In this document: piece after piece, positions 50,338 to 60,327 of the stretch
Position numbering within the stretch: the stretch's first letter is position 1
Layout of the letters: the number at the start of each line of letters is the position of its first letter
Assembly: GCF_900163835.1 (NCBI RefSeq)
Contig: NZ_FUKR01000032.1
Span: 124,001-188,000, forward strand
Length of the DNA: 64,000 nt
Reading direction: 5' to 3'
Source of the DNA: Mycetocola reblochoni REB411
Lineage (GTDB): Bacteria; Actinomycetota; Actinomycetes; Actinomycetales; Microbacteriaceae
The notes under the pieces: model-generated
What the model was told of the DNA's origin: nothing
What the model saw: only the letters and a program-made list of their open reading frames with translations
The model's database searches: none
Position numbers and translations under genes: made by a program

Positions 50338-51765
50338 CGCGTCCGCGGCCGACGCGTCAGCACCCCGTGCACGCAACGCGGCCAGGAACAGCGCCTCGGC
50401 CGTGACCGACTTGCGGAAACCCTCGACGTGCAACGACTCGTTCGGCGAATGGGCCCTGGAGTTGGGGTCCTCCACACCCGTGACCAGGATCTCCGCCGAC
50501 GGGAACGTCTGAACCAGGTCGGCGATGAACGGAATCGAACCGCCGATGCCGAGCTCGACGGGCTCGACGCCCCAGGCGCTCGTCATCGCCGTCGTGATGG
50601 CGGCGACGGCTGGCCCCGTCGTGTCAACGAGGAAGGGGTCGCCGAGATCGACGTCGGCGAACTCCAGCTGCGCTCCGAACGCGGCGTTCGCCTCGAGGTG
50701 CCGTCGGATGTGCGCGTACGCCTCGGCCGCCGGCTGGCCCGGTGCGACGCGTACGCTCACCCTGACCGTCACGGCGGGGAGCAGAGTGTTGGACGCCTGG
50801 TCGACGCTCGGCGCATTGATTCCCGTGACGGTGACGCTCGGCTGGAACCACAGGCGCGACGCCACCGATCCCCGACCAATCTCGCTGACGCCCTCCGGAA
50901 GACCCGCCTCGTCCCGCAGCCGCTCAGATGCGTAGTCGGGCGTGTCGGCCTCGTGCCGGGTGAGGCCGTCGATCGCCACCGCCCCCTCGGCGTCCCACAT
51001 CGTGTCGAGGGTGCGGACCGCGGCGAGCATCGCGTCCGGCACCGCGCCGCCGAACATCCCCGAGTGCGAGGCGTGCGCGAGCGTGCGGACGGTGAGGGCG
51101 AAGGTCACGTTGCCCCGCAGCGCCACGGTGAGCCCTGGAGTCTGCTCGTCCCAGTTGCCCGAGTCGGCGACGACGATCGCATCTGCCTCGAGGTCGTCCG
51201 CGTTCTGCTCGAGGAACGCCGCGAAGGAGCGCGATCCGAACTCCTCCTCCCCCTCGATGAAGAGTCGGATGCCGACGCGCAGATCGTCACCGAACACGCT
51301 CACGAGCGACCGGATCGCGCCGATGTGCGCCATGACGCCCGCCTTGTCGTCGGCGGCGCCCCTGCCGTAGATCCGGCCGTCGATCAGCGTCGGCTCGTAG
51401 ACCTCCGTGTCCCAGTGGTCTCTGTCGCCCGGCGGCTGAACGTCGTGGTGCGCGTACAGCAGCACCGTCGGGTAACCGGGTGCGGCGTCACGGCGGGCGA
51501 CCACAGCCGGCTGCCCCAGCTCGTCACCGTCCCCGACAGGGGCACGCCTGATGTCGACCATCGAGAAGGCGCCGGTGTCGCGGGCGAGACGGGCCACCGC
51601 CTCGGCGCTTCGCTGCACCTCGGCGGGGTCGAAGGCGCTCCATGCGACGCTGGGGATCCGCACGAGGTCGCCGAGGTCGTTCACGATGCGGGGGAACTCG
51701 TCCCTGACCGCCGCGCCCAGCACAGAGGAGTCGAACGGTTCGGGGTTCGAAGCTACGTCGTTCAT
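50335..51765 (-). CDS. M20 family dipeptidase
   Basis: A 476-residue M20 enzyme of the carnosinase-like (M20F) group: YAHHDVQPPGD (metal His and catalytic Asp), GRGAADDKAGV, the catalytic Glu pair in IEGEEEFGS, and the GIGGSIPFIADL region near the C-terminus. The dimerisation domain covers about 225-360. It would cut dipeptides or related amides using two metal ions. ATG at 51765 is used. It is divergent from the DUF3043 gene across 40 bp. Confidence 0.9.
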   Translation of the reverse strand: MNDVASNPEPFDSSVLGAAVRDEFPRIVNDLGDLVRIPSVAWSAFDPAEVQRSAEAVARLARDTGAFSMVDIRRAPVGDGDELGQPAVVARRDAAPGYPTVLLYAHHDVQPPGDRDHWDTEVYEPTLIDGRIYGRGAADDKAGVMAHIGAIRSLVSVFGDDLRVGIRLFIEGEEEFGSRSFAAFLEQNADDLEADAIVVADSGNWDEQTPGLTVALRGNVTFALTVRTLAHASHSGMFGGAVPDAMLAAVRTLDTMWDAEGAVAIDGLTRHEADTPDYASERLRDEAGLPEGVSEIGRGSVASRLWFQPSVTVTGINAPSVDQASNTLLPAVTVRVSVRVAPGQPAAEAYAHIRRHLEANAAFGAQLEFADVDLGDPFLVDTTGPAVAAITTAMTSAWGVEPVELGIGGSIPFIADLVQTFPSAEILVTGVEDPNSRAHSPNESLHVEGFRKSVTAEALFLAALRARGADASAADA

Positions 51766-51805
51766 GCGAGTAATCTTAGAAGGACCGCGAAAACGAGGAC
51801 CACAC

Positions 51806-52411
51806 GTGAGCAGACGAAGCACCGACGACAGCGCCCCCGAGACCGTCCAGCCGGACGGCATCGCCAGCACGGGTCACGAGGCCCAGGGCAAGGGCAAGGC
51901 GACGCCCACCCGCAAGGAGAGGGAGGCGGCGAACAGGCGCCCGCTCGTCCCCTCCGACCGCAAGGAGGCGAGCAAGCAGGCGAAGGCCCAGCTCGCCGAG
52001 GAGCGCGAGCGTGCGCGGGTCGGTCTCGCGGCGGGTGACGAGCGCTACCTTCCGGCACGGGACAAGGGGCCGCAGAAGAAGTGGATCAGGGACTACGTCG
52101 ACTCGAGGTTCAACGTCGGCGAGTACCTCATCCCCGTGATGTTCGTCGTGATTCTGGCGACAGTGATCCCCTCCCCCCAGTTCCAGTCGATCGTCATGCT
52201 CGTACTGTGGGCGTACTTCCTGCTCTCCGTGCTCGACGCGGTGTTCCTCGGTCGACGCGTCAAGCGGAGGATCGCCCAGGCGGTGGGCGTTGATCGCGTG
52301 GAGAAGGGCGTGCGCTGGTACGCGGCGATGCGCGCGTTCCAGCTGCGCCTGCTCCGGCTGCCCAAGCCCCGCGTGAAGCGTTTCAAGCCCATCGAGGACC
52401 TCAAGGCCTGA
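51806..52411 (+). CDS. DUF3043 membrane protein
   Basis: A 201-residue protein. A hydrophilic charged N-terminal half (about 1-95, rich in K, R, E and A, containing RDKGPQKKWIRDYVDSRFNVGEY), two membrane helices (about 108-130 and 134-152), and a basic C-terminus ending KRFKPIEDLKA. This is the DUF3043 pattern of actinobacteria; function unknown. GTG at 51806 has GAGGA upstream, and TAATCT near 51771 is a possible -10. Confidence 0.85.
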   Translation: MSRRSTDDSAPETVQPDGIASTGHEAQGKGKATPTRKEREAANRRPLVPSDRKEASKQAKAQLAEERERARVGLAAGDERYLPARDKGPQKKWIRDYVDSRFNVGEYLIPVMFVVILATVIPSPQFQSIVMLVLWAYFLLSVLDAVFLGRRVKRRIAQAVGVDRVEKGVRWYAAMRAFQLRLLRLPKPRVKRFKPIEDLKA

Positions 52412-52434
52412 TCGGGCCGGCCCGAGAGAACCAC

Positions 52435-52468
52435 ACGGCGGGACAGACCACTCGGTCTGTCCCGCCGT
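52435..52468. terminator. Bidirectional terminator between DUF3043 and pyrD
   Basis: A perfect 15-bp stem (52435-52449 and 52454-52468) around ACTC, 23 bp after the DUF3043 stop. Confidence 0.85.
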
Positions 52469-52550
52469 ATCGTTTGCCCCGCGGAGTCGTGTGACGCGTC
52501 AAATCCCCTGCCCCGCGGCGGTGCACCCCGCTGTCGATCGTCCGCCGAGG

Positions 52551-53600
52551 TCAGGCGCTCCCGGCGGCGGTGCCGGATGCCCGGACGGCGAGCCCCCTGT
52601 TGATGCGGCGAGCCCAGAACGGCCCGCGGTACAGGAACGCGGTGTAGCCCTGGACCAGCGTCGCCCCGGCGTCAAGCCGCTCGGCGACGTCCGCCGCGGA
52701 GTCGACACCGCCGACCGAGATCACGCAGAGCTCGGCGGGAACGCGAGCCCTGACACGACGGAGGACCTGCAGGGACCGGTCAGCGAGAGGCGCGCCGGAC
52801 AGCCCCCCGTCGCCCGCCGCCTCGACAACCGACTCGTCCGTCTCGAGTCCCTCGCGGGAGATCGTGGTGTTCGTCGCGATGATGCCGTCGAGTCCGATCC
52901 GGACGACGAGCTCGGCGATCCGATCGATCTGCTCGTCGAGCACGTCGGGGGCGATCTTCACCAGCAGCGGCGTGGCCCCGGAGGCCTCGGCGACGGCCCT
53001 GAGCAGCGGCTCGAGCCGATCGAGTTCCTGGAGGCCGCGGAGGCCGGGAGTGTTGGGCGAGCTGACGTTCACCACCAGATAGTCCGCGTGGGGCGCAAGC
53101 AGCCGCGCACTGGCGACGTAGTCGCCGAGCGCATCCTCGACATCGGTGACCCTGCTCTTGCCGATGTTGACCCCAAGCACGGTCCGCGGACGACGCCGCC
53201 TGAGCGCCGCGAGACGGTCGGCGACCGCAGGTGCGCCGTCGTTGTTGAAGCCCATCCGGTTGATGACCGCACGATCGGGCACCAGCCGGAACAGCCGCGG
53301 CTTCGGGTTGCCCGGCTGAGCATGGGCGGTGATCGTACCCACCTCGACGTGCCCGAAGCCGAGCGCGGCGAGCCCCTCCACTCCCCTGCCCTCCTTGTCG
53401 AAGCCCGCCGCCATGCCGAAGGGCGTCTCGAAGCGCAGACCGAGCGCGTCGACGTGCAGATCTGCGCGGGGCACCGTCAGCCGGCGCACCAGCGAGCCAG
53501 CGCCGACGCGCGGAATCGCGCGGATCACGGAGAACGCCAGGTGGTGTGCACGCTCCGGATCGATACGCGTGAGGACGTGGCGGAAGAAGAACTCGTACAT
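52551..53600 (-). CDS. pyrD: Dihydroorotate dehydrogenase, quinone-dependent (class 2)
   Basis: A 349-residue FMN barrel with an N-terminal membrane-association helix (YEFFFRHVLTRIDPERAHHLAF), characteristic of class 2. FGMAAGFDKEGR, NRMGFNNDG, NVSSPNTPGLR (catalytic Ser) and the FMN-binding SVGGVDSAADV are all present. It oxidises dihydroorotate in pyrimidine synthesis and reduces menaquinone. ATG at 53600 has AAGGAT upstream. It is the last gene of the hisD-nrdR-pyrD string. Confidence 0.95.
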   Translation of the reverse strand: MYEFFFRHVLTRIDPERAHHLAFSVIRAIPRVGAGSLVRRLTVPRADLHVDALGLRFETPFGMAAGFDKEGRGVEGLAALGFGHVEVGTITAHAQPGNPKPRLFRLVPDRAVINRMGFNNDGAPAVADRLAALRRRRPRTVLGVNIGKSRVTDVEDALGDYVASARLLAPHADYLVVNVSSPNTPGLRGLQELDRLEPLLRAVAEASGATPLLVKIAPDVLDEQIDRIAELVVRIGLDGIIATNTTISREGLETDESVVEAAGDGGLSGAPLADRSLQVLRRVRARVPAELCVISVGGVDSAADVAERLDAGATLVQGYTAFLYRGPFWARRINRGLAVRASGTAAGSA

Positions 53601-53620
53601 GCCAGCGGGATCCTTAGGGG

Positions 53621-54094
53621 TCAGGCGTCGGACACGGCATCGGACGCGGTGTGCGACGCTCGGAGTGCTCCGATCGCCGCCTCGAAGTCGTCGAGCGAGT
53701 CGAATGCCTGGTAGACGCTCGCGAAGCGGAGGTAGGCGACCTCGTCCAGCTCGCGCAGCGGGGTGAGGATCGCAAGACCGATCTCGTTCGCATCGATCTG
53801 CGAGGCACCGGTCTGACGGATGCTCTCCTCGACCCGTTGAGCGAGGATGGCCAGGTCCGAGTCCGTGACCGGGCGACCCTGACAGGCCTTTCGCACACCG
53901 GCGACGACCTTGTCCCTGCTGAAGAGCTCGCCGACGCCGCTGCGCTTGATGACACTGAGGCTCGCGGTCTCGGTCGTGCTGAACCGCCGCCCGCACTCGG
54001 GGCACTGACGCCGTCGTCGGATGGAGAGGCCGTCGTCGCTCGTCCGCGAGTCGATGACGCGGGAGTCGGGATGGCGGCAGAAGGGGCAATGCAC
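53621..54094 (-). CDS. nrdR: Ribonucleotide reductase transcriptional repressor NrdR
   Basis: A 157-residue protein with a zinc ribbon using C3, C6, C31 and C34 (CPFC and CPEC) and an ATP-cone domain (about 46-136). It senses ATP and dATP and represses ribonucleotide reductase genes; no nrd gene is in the window. GTG at 54094; its GGAG ribosome binding site is part of the last codons of hisD. pyrD follows at 20 bp. Confidence 0.95.
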   Translation of the reverse strand: MHCPFCRHPDSRVIDSRTSDDGLSIRRRRQCPECGRRFSTTETASLSVIKRSGVGELFSRDKVVAGVRKACQGRPVTDSDLAILAQRVEESIRQTGASQIDANEIGLAILTPLRELDEVAYLRFASVYQAFDSLDDFEAAIGALRASHTASDAVSDA

Positions 54095-54098
54095 GGTG

Positions 54099-55424
54099 CT
54101 ACTCCGTTCGCTGTTCTCGTCCGGCTCCGCCGAAACGTTCGGTGACGGCCTCGCCGTGAGCGGGAAGGCCCTCCGCGTCGGCCAGCGCCGTGATGAGCCC
54201 CGCGCTGGAGCGCAGGCCGTCGCGCGAGTACTCGATCACCTGCTGGGAGCGGAGGAAGCTCATGGCTCCGAGCCCGGCGGAGAAGCGCGCCTGTCCCCCC
54301 GTCGGCAGGACGTGGTTCGATCCAGCCATGTAGTCGCCGAGGCTGACCGGCGAGTAGGCACCGAGGAAGATCGCGCCGGCGTTGGTGATGCGCTCGAGCA
54401 CCGCCGCATCGTCCCTGGTCTGGATCTCGAGGTGCTCAGGAGCGTAGTGGTTGCTGACCGTCGCCGCGGTGTCGAGGTCGTCGACGAGCACGATCGCGGA
54501 CTGGGGACCCGACAGGGCGGCAGCGACACGGTCCGCGTGGGCGGTACGGCGCTGACGGGGCGCCAGCTCGGCGCGGACCCGCTCGGCGAACTCGGCCGAG
54601 TCGGTGACGAGAACCGACGCGGCGGCCTCGTCGTGCTCGGCCTGGGAGACGAGGTCGGCCGCGACAAAGCCCGCATCGGCGCTGTCGTCGGCGATCACGA
54701 GAATCTCCGTGGTCCCCGCCTCGGAGTCGATGCCCACCGTTCCCCTGACCAGGCGCTTGGCGGCCGCGACGAAGATGTTGCCCGGGCCCGTGACGACGTC
54801 CACAGGGGCGAGCCCGAGCTCGGGCACGCCGTGGGCGAAGGCGCCGATCGCGCTGGCCCCCCCGATGGCGTACACCTCGTCGACGCCGAGGATCCCCGCG
54901 ACCGCGAGGATGGTCGGGTGGACGGAGCCGCCGTACTCCGACTGCGCCGGTGACGCCAGAGCGATCGACGAGACGCCGGCCACCTGTGCGGGAACGACGT
55001 TCATGACGACGCTCGAGGGGTAGACCGCCTTCCCGCCGGGGACGTAGAGACCGACCCGGCCGACCGGCTGCCAGCGCTGACGCACCACCTGGCCGTCCCC
55101 GATCACGGTCGTGCTGGCCGGCGGGACCTGGGCAGCGCTGACCGCGCGGACGCGCTCGACGGCGACGCGCACGGCGTCGGCGACCTCGGGGTCGAGGGAC
55201 GCGACCGCCTCGGCGATCTCGCTCGTCGGCACCCTGAGGTGCTCGGGGGCGCCGCCGTCGAAACGGGCCGCATGCCGCCGGAGCGCGGTAACGCCCTCCG
55301 AGCTGACCTCGTCGATCAACTCGGCCGCCGCGGCGGAGGCGGCGGCGACGTCGAGCTCTGGTCGAGGAAGGGACAACGCGAGCGTGTGGGCCGGCGCGGA
55401 ACGCAGATCGATGAGATTCATCAT
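54099..55424 (-). CDS. hisD: Histidinol dehydrogenase
   Basis: A 441-residue enzyme with [34 protein letters not shown], the zinc- and catalysis-related [15 protein letters not shown] and the APEHLEI and [10 protein letters not shown] blocks, all typical of HisD. It performs the last two oxidation steps of histidine synthesis. No other his gene is adjacent; it leads hisD-nrdR-pyrD, an arrangement I have no functional explanation for beyond shared nucleotide metabolism. A -10-like TAAGAT (reverse strand, 55434-55439) lies nine bases before ATG. Confidence 0.95.
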   Translation of the reverse strand: MMNLIDLRSAPAHTLALSLPRPELDVAAASAAAAELIDEVSSEGVTALRRHAARFDGGAPEHLRVPTSEIAEAVASLDPEVADAVRVAVERVRAVSAAQVPPASTTVIGDGQVVRQRWQPVGRVGLYVPGGKAVYPSSVVMNVVPAQVAGVSSIALASPAQSEYGGSVHPTILAVAGILGVDEVYAIGGASAIGAFAHGVPELGLAPVDVVTGPGNIFVAAAKRLVRGTVGIDSEAGTTEILVIADDSADAGFVAADLVSQAEHDEAAASVLVTDSAEFAERVRAELAPRQRRTAHADRVAAALSGPQSAIVLVDDLDTAATVSNHYAPEHLEIQTRDDAAVLERITNAGAIFLGAYSPVSLGDYMAGSNHVLPTGGQARFSAGLGAMSFLRSQQVIEYSRDGLRSSAGLITALADAEGLPAHGEAVTERFGGAGREQRTE

Positions 55425-55502
55425 GACCGGCCCATCTTATCGTGCCGCGTGCGCGCGACCGGGCCTCGCCCGCGCTGGAGGGCGGCCCGGTCCGTCCTTC
55501 AC

Positions 55503-55543
55503 ACGGCTGTCCGGCGACACGGTTCGCGCCGCCGGACAGCCGT
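55503..55543 (-). terminator. Terminator after the unknown membrane protein gene
   Basis: ACGGCTGTCCGGCG (55503-55516) and its exact complement (55530-55543) form a 14-bp stem with a 13-base loop, 16 bp past the stop. Confidence 0.7.
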
Positions 55544-55559
55544 CCGCGCCGCGACGGGG

Positions 55560-56555
55560 TCAGGCGCGGACGAACCCGTCCAGCTCGTCGACGACACCGA
55601 CCTGACCGTCCTCGCTCCGGATGACGAACTCGTTCCCCCGCTCGGCGACGACGAGCGCCCACGCGGCGGGAGTGATCATGAACAACGGCCGCCCCGTCGC
55701 CTCGTCGACCACCTGCCGGGGAACGGGGGGAAGCACCCAGAACGGCTCCGGCGGCAGCACCGACGGGGCCGCCGACTCGGAGACGTCCGCGAGTCCGGTC
55801 GTGCCCGACTCGGCCGAGACGTGACCGCCCGCGGGCATCGGCGCCGGACCGTCGACCTCGCCGTCGAAGATCTCGCCGTCGTCGCCCGCACCGCTGTGGG
55901 CCGCCGCGTCTGCCGCCATGCGGGCGTCGGCCTCGGCGAGGACACGCACCGACTCCTCCGCCGTCAAGCCGTCGCTCGCGCGGCGCCGATAGCGCGGCGC
56001 CGGCTGACGCCAGCGCCCGCCGGGAACGAGCCCCGCACCACGGACGATCGACCCCGACGCGGCGCGCCTGGCCACCGGGTGCGCCTGCGAGGCGGGACGG
56101 GACGCGAACTCCGCCCGGAACGCCGGGAGCACCGGCGCGACGACGGTGACCGTCAGGAGCACGACCGCGAGAACCGCTCGCGCCGTGAGCAGTCCCCCCG
56201 CAGACCGCCCGTCGCCCGCGTCGAGGGCGACGGCGACCGTGGCGACGGACGCCGCGACCGACATCATCTGGTCGGGAGAGAACGACCCCCACCGCCAGCT
56301 CCTGTTCGGTCTGATCCGACGGAGCACCAGCATCGACGCCGCCAGCGCCAGCAGGACGACGGAGACGATCGCGGCACCGGCATCCGTGCCGTGCGCATCG
56401 ACGACCGTGAACACCCCGAGACCGATCAGCACCGCGGAGGCGAACACGGCCACCGTCTCACGCGGGGTGAGCCCATCACCACGCCGTGTGCCCTGCCCGA
56501 CTCCGCCCGCGACGACGGCCGCCACGGGCGCCTCCGACGTCGATACGTCCGCCAT
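55560..56555 (-). CDS. Membrane protein of unknown function
   Basis: A 331-residue protein. Four hydrophobic segments occupy about 30-48, 55-73, 90-108 and 118-135. The rest is hydrophilic and faces the cytoplasm by the positive-inside trend: an Arg-rich segment (about 150-195, RWRQPAPRYRRRAS), an acidic stretch with GDDGEIFDGEVDG, and an ordered C-terminal end (about 265-331, LFMITPAAWALVVAERGNEFV). I do not recognise the family. ATG at 56555 has a GGGGGGA upstream. It lies between hisD and dnaE, both on the same strand, with its own terminator. Confidence 0.7.
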   Translation of the reverse strand: MADVSTSEAPVAAVVAGGVGQGTRRGDGLTPRETVAVFASAVLIGLGVFTVVDAHGTDAGAAIVSVVLLALAASMLVLRRIRPNRSWRWGSFSPDQMMSVAASVATVAVALDAGDGRSAGGLLTARAVLAVVLLTVTVVAPVLPAFRAEFASRPASQAHPVARRAASGSIVRGAGLVPGGRWRQPAPRYRRRASDGLTAEESVRVLAEADARMAADAAAHSGAGDDGEIFDGEVDGPAPMPAGGHVSAESGTTGLADVSESAAPSVLPPEPFWVLPPVPRQVVDEATGRPLFMITPAAWALVVAERGNEFVIRSEDGQVGVVDELDGFVRA

Positions 56556-56645
56556 CACCACGATTGTCCCCCCGAAAAACCCTGACGTTCCGCAGCCCCG
56601 GGAACACCGCACGGTGACACGCTGCACACCCCGACACACTGCGAC

Positions 56646-56663
56646 GGCGACCCCCCGGTCGCC
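56646..56663 (-). terminator. Hairpin after dnaE
   Basis: GGCGACC and GGTCGCC form a 7-bp GC stem around CCCC, 16 bp past the dnaE stop; no U tract. Confidence 0.5.
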
Positions 56664-56678
56664 CACCCAGATCCTAGC

Positions 56679-59600
56679 TCAGCCCAGGCAGTTCGGGCCG
56701 AGCAGAGACTTCAGCTCCCCGAACAAATCGGCACTGACCTTGACCGGATGCGGGATCTCGAACACGCGGGCCGTCTCGCCCTTCACCAGCTTGAGCCTGA
56801 CCTCGGTCGGGCCGCTGTGCCGATCGAGGATCTCTGCCAACGCCGACACGGTCGCGTGGGTGGCGCGGGTCTCGGACACGTAGAAACTGACCTGCGCGAC
56901 GTCGCCCTGCTGCTCGATGACCGGGGTGGAGATGCTGTTCGCGTGCAGGTTCATCCCGTCGTCACGTCGGCTCACCCGTCCGCGCACGACGACGATGTTG
57001 TCCGCGACGAGCGCGTGCTGGAACTCCTGGTACGCCTTGCCCATGAACATCACGGTGATCTCGCCGCCGAAGTCCTCGACCTGGATCATGCCGTACTGGT
57101 TGCCCGAGGTCTTCGCCGTCCGGTGCTGCACGGAGGTGACGAGCCCCGCGATCGTGACCTGCTCGCCGTCCGCCACGGTCTCCGAGGCGAGCAGCTCCGC
57201 CAGGCCCGTCGAGGCCGCCTTCGCCAGCTGCACCTCCAGACCCGCCAGGGGGTGATCGGAGACGTAGAGCCCGAGCATGTCCCGCTCGAAGGCGAGCTTG
57301 TCGCGCTTGCTCCACTCGGGACGGACGGGGATGGCGGACATCGCCTCGTCCTTCTCGCCCTCGTCGAAGAGGCTGTCGAAGTCGAAGCCGACCTGCCCCT
57401 TCGCCTCGTTGCGCTTCTCCGACACGGCCGACTCCACCATGCCCTCGTGCACCTCGACCAGCGCCCGACGCGATGAGCCCATGTCGTCGAAGGCTCCCGC
57501 CTTGATCAGCGATTCGACCGTGCGCTTGTTGGCCGCCTGGAGCGGCACCTTCTTGAGGAAGTCGGAGAAGGAGTCGAACCGCCCCTTCTCCGTCCGCGCC
57601 TGGACGATGCCGTCGACGACGTTGTAGCCGACGTTGCGGACGGCGCCCATTCCGAAACGGATGTCCTCACCGACGGCGCGGAAGAAGCCGATGGACTCGT
57701 TGACGTCCGGCGGCAGCACCTGGATTCCCATCCGGCGGCACTCGTTCAGGTAGAGCGCCATCTTGTCCTTGGAATCGGCGACGCTGGTCAGCAGTGCGGC
57801 CATGTACTCGGCGGGGAAGTGCGCCTTCAGGTACGCGGTCCAGTAGGAGACCAGGCCATAGGCCGCGGAGTGCGCCTTGTTGAACGCGTAATCCGAGAAC
57901 GGGAGCAGGATGTCCCAGAGCATCTTCACGGCCTCGTCGGAGTAGCCGTTGCTCTTCATCCCACCCTCGAAGCCGGCGAACTGCTTGTCCAGCTCCGACT
58001 TCTTCTTCTTTCCCATGGCACGACGCAGGATGTCGGCCTGGCCGAGCGAGAAGCCGGCGACCTTCTGCGCGATCGCCATCACCTGCTCCTGGTAGATGAT
58101 GAGGCCGTAGCTGGTCGACAGGATGTCCTTGAGCGGCTCGGCCAGCTGCGGATGGATCGGCGTGATGTCCTGCTGGCCGTTCTTGCGCAGCGCGTAGTTG
58201 ATGTGCGAGTTCGCCCCCATCGGGCCCGGACGGTACAGCGCGATGACGGCGGAGATGTCCTCGAAGTTGTCCGGTTTCATCAGTCGGAGCAGCGACCGCA
58301 TCGGCCCGCCGTCGAGCTGGAACACGCCGAGCGTGTCACCGCGGGACAGCAGCTCGTACGCCGGGCGGTCGTCGAGCTCGAGCTCCTCGAGCACGGGGCG
58401 GAAGCCGCGGTTGGACTCGATGTTGTTCAGCGCGTCCTCGATGATCGTCAGGTTGCGCAGCCCGAGGAAGTCCATCTTGATCAGCCCGAGCGACTCGCAG
58501 GCCGGGTAGTCGAACTGGGTGACGATCTGGCCGTCCTGCTCCCGCTTCATGATCGGGATGATGTCGATGAGCGGATCGGAGGACATGATGACGCCCGCCG
58601 CGTGGACGCCCCACTGCCTCTTGAGGTTCTCGATGCCCAGAGCCGTGTCGAAGACGGTCTTCGCCTCGGGGTCCGTCTCGACGACGGTCCGGATGTCGAC
58701 CGCCTCCTTGTACCTCGGGTGGGAGGGGTCGAAGATCCCTGTCAGCGGGATGTCCTTGCCCATGACGGGCGGCGGCATCGCCTTCGTCAGCTTCTCCCCC
58801 ATGCCGAAGGGGAACCCGAGAACGCGGGAGGAGTCCTTCAGTGCCTGCTTGGCCTTGATCGTGCCGTAGGTGACGATCTGGGCGACGCGGGCGTCGCCGT
58901 ACTTGTCGGTGACGTAGCGGATGACCTCGCCGCGCCGCCGGTCATCGAAGTCGACGTCGAAGTCGGGCATGGAGACACGGTCGGGGTTGAGGAAGCGCTC
59001 GAAGATCAGACCGTGCTCGAGCGGGTCGAGGTCGGTGATGCGCATCGCGTACGCCGCCATCGAGCCCGCACCCGAACCACGACCGGGTCCGACGCGGATG
59101 CCGTTGTCCTTGGACCAGTTGATGAAGTCGGCGACGACGAGGAAGTAGCCGGGGAACCCCATCTGCACGATCACGCCAACCTCGTAGTCGGCCTGCCGCC
59201 TCACCGCGTCGGGGATGCCGTTGGGGTAGCGGAAGTGCAGCCCCTTCTCGACCTCCTTGACGAACCAGCTCTCCTCGTTCTCGCCCTCGGGGACGGGGAA
59301 GCGGGGCATGAAGTTCGCCTTGGTGTTGAAGCTGACGTTGCAGCGCTCGGCGATCGCGAGGGTGTTGTCGCAGGCGTCGGGGAAGTCCCTGAACAGGTGC
59401 CGCATCTGCTCGGCCGACTTGAGGTAGAACTCGTCCGCGTCGAACTTGAAGCGGTTGGGGTCGTCGAGGGTGCTCCCCGACTGGACGCACAGCAGTGCCG
59501 CGTGGCTCTTCGCGTCCTCCGCGTGCGTGTAGTGCAGGTCGTTCGTGGCGACGAGCGGGAGCCGCAGGTCCTTCGCCAACGTCAGCAGGTCCGCCCTGAC

Positions 59601-60206
59601 GCGCTTCTCGATGCCGATCCCGTGGTCCATGAGCTCGCAGAAGAAGTTCTCCCGCCCGAAGATGTCCCGGAAGTCGGCGGCCGCCTGACGCGCCTCCGCG
59701 TACTGTCCCAGACGCAGCCGGGTCTGGATCTCGCCACCAGGACACCCCGTCGTAGCGATGAGCCCGTTGGAGTACGTGCTGAGCAGGTCACGATCCATGC
59801 GGGGCTTGAAGTAGTACCCCTCGATCGACGCGAGCGACGACATCCGGAACAGGTTGTGCATGCCCTCGTTCGTCGAGGACAGCAGCGTCATGTGCGTGTA
59901 GGCGCCGCTGCCGGAGACGTCGTCTCCCCCGCCGTCTCCCCAGCGCACCCGGGTCCTGTCGCCGCGCGCGGTTCCGGGTGTGAGGTAGGCCTCCGTCCCG
60001 ATGATCGGTTTGAGGCCCGCGTTCGTCGCCGTGCGCCAGAAGTCGAAGGCGCCGAACATGTTGCCGTGGTCGGTCACGGCGACGGCGGGCATCCCCTGGG
60101 CGACGGCGGCGTCGACGAGCGGCGAGATCCGCGCCGCCCCATCGAGCATCGAGTACTCACTGTGGACGTGCAGATGCACGAAAGACTGGGAAGACGTGGC
60201 CACCAC
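56679..60206 (-). CDS. dnaE: DNA polymerase III alpha subunit DnaE
   Basis: A 1175-residue replicative polymerase: N-terminal PHP domain starting VHLHVHSEYSMLDG, with VTDHGNMFG, NDLHYTH and other metal-like motifs intact; polymerase palm with the catalytic PDFDVDF near residue 417; fingers with the GVFQLDGGPM region; a helix-hairpin-helix; and a C-terminal OB fold (about 1000-1090, VTIAGLVTSVQHR). The intact PHP domain suggests it proofreads by itself, as in mycobacterial DnaE1. Two adjacent GTG codons begin the frame; GGAG is better spaced for the second (60203). Confidence 0.97.
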   Translation of the reverse strand: MVATSSQSFVHLHVHSEYSMLDGAARISPLVDAAVAQGMPAVAVTDHGNMFGAFDFWRTATNAGLKPIIGTEAYLTPGTARGDRTRVRWGDGGGDDVSGSGAYTHMTLLSSTNEGMHNLFRMSSLASIEGYYFKPRMDRDLLSTYSNGLIATTGCPGGEIQTRLRLGQYAEARQAAADFRDIFGRENFFCELMDHGIGIEKRVRADLLTLAKDLRLPLVATNDLHYTHAEDAKSHAALLCVQSGSTLDDPNRFKFDADEFYLKSAEQMRHLFRDFPDACDNTLAIAERCNVSFNTKANFMPRFPVPEGENEESWFVKEVEKGLHFRYPNGIPDAVRRQADYEVGVIVQMGFPGYFLVVADFINWSKDNGIRVGPGRGSGAGSMAAYAMRITDLDPLEHGLIFERFLNPDRVSMPDFDVDFDDRRRGEVIRYVTDKYGDARVAQIVTYGTIKAKQALKDSSRVLGFPFGMGEKLTKAMPPPVMGKDIPLTGIFDPSHPRYKEAVDIRTVVETDPEAKTVFDTALGIENLKRQWGVHAAGVIMSSDPLIDIIPIMKREQDGQIVTQFDYPACESLGLIKMDFLGLRNLTIIEDALNNIESNRGFRPVLEELELDDRPAYELLSRGDTLGVFQLDGGPMRSLLRLMKPDNFEDISAVIALYRPGPMGANSHINYALRKNGQQDITPIHPQLAEPLKDILSTSYGLIIYQEQVMAIAQKVAGFSLGQADILRRAMGKKKKSELDKQFAGFEGGMKSNGYSDEAVKMLWDILLPFSDYAFNKAHSAAYGLVSYWTAYLKAHFPAEYMAALLTSVADSKDKMALYLNECRRMGIQVLPPDVNESIGFFRAVGEDIRFGMGAVRNVGYNVVDGIVQARTEKGRFDSFSDFLKKVPLQAANKRTVESLIKAGAFDDMGSSRRALVEVHEGMVESAVSEKRNEAKGQVGFDFDSLFDEGEKDEAMSAIPVRPEWSKRDKLAFERDMLGLYVSDHPLAGLEVQLAKAASTGLAELLASETVADGEQVTIAGLVTSVQHRTAKTSGNQYGMIQVEDFGGEITVMFMGKAYQEFQHALVADNIVVVRGRVSRRDDGMNLHANSISTPVIEQQGDVAQVSFYVSETRATHATVSALAEILDRHSGPTEVRLKLVKGETARVFEIPHPVKVSADLFGELKSLLGPNCLG

Positions 60207-60327
60207 ACTCCGAATTCAGCTCGCGGTAAGTGTCAATCCTAACCGCTCGCCCCGGTCGTCGGCGAGGCGAGCACACCGGTCCGCGCGCCGGATGCCGTGC
60301 CCCGTCGACGCGATCGGGCCGGAGGGC

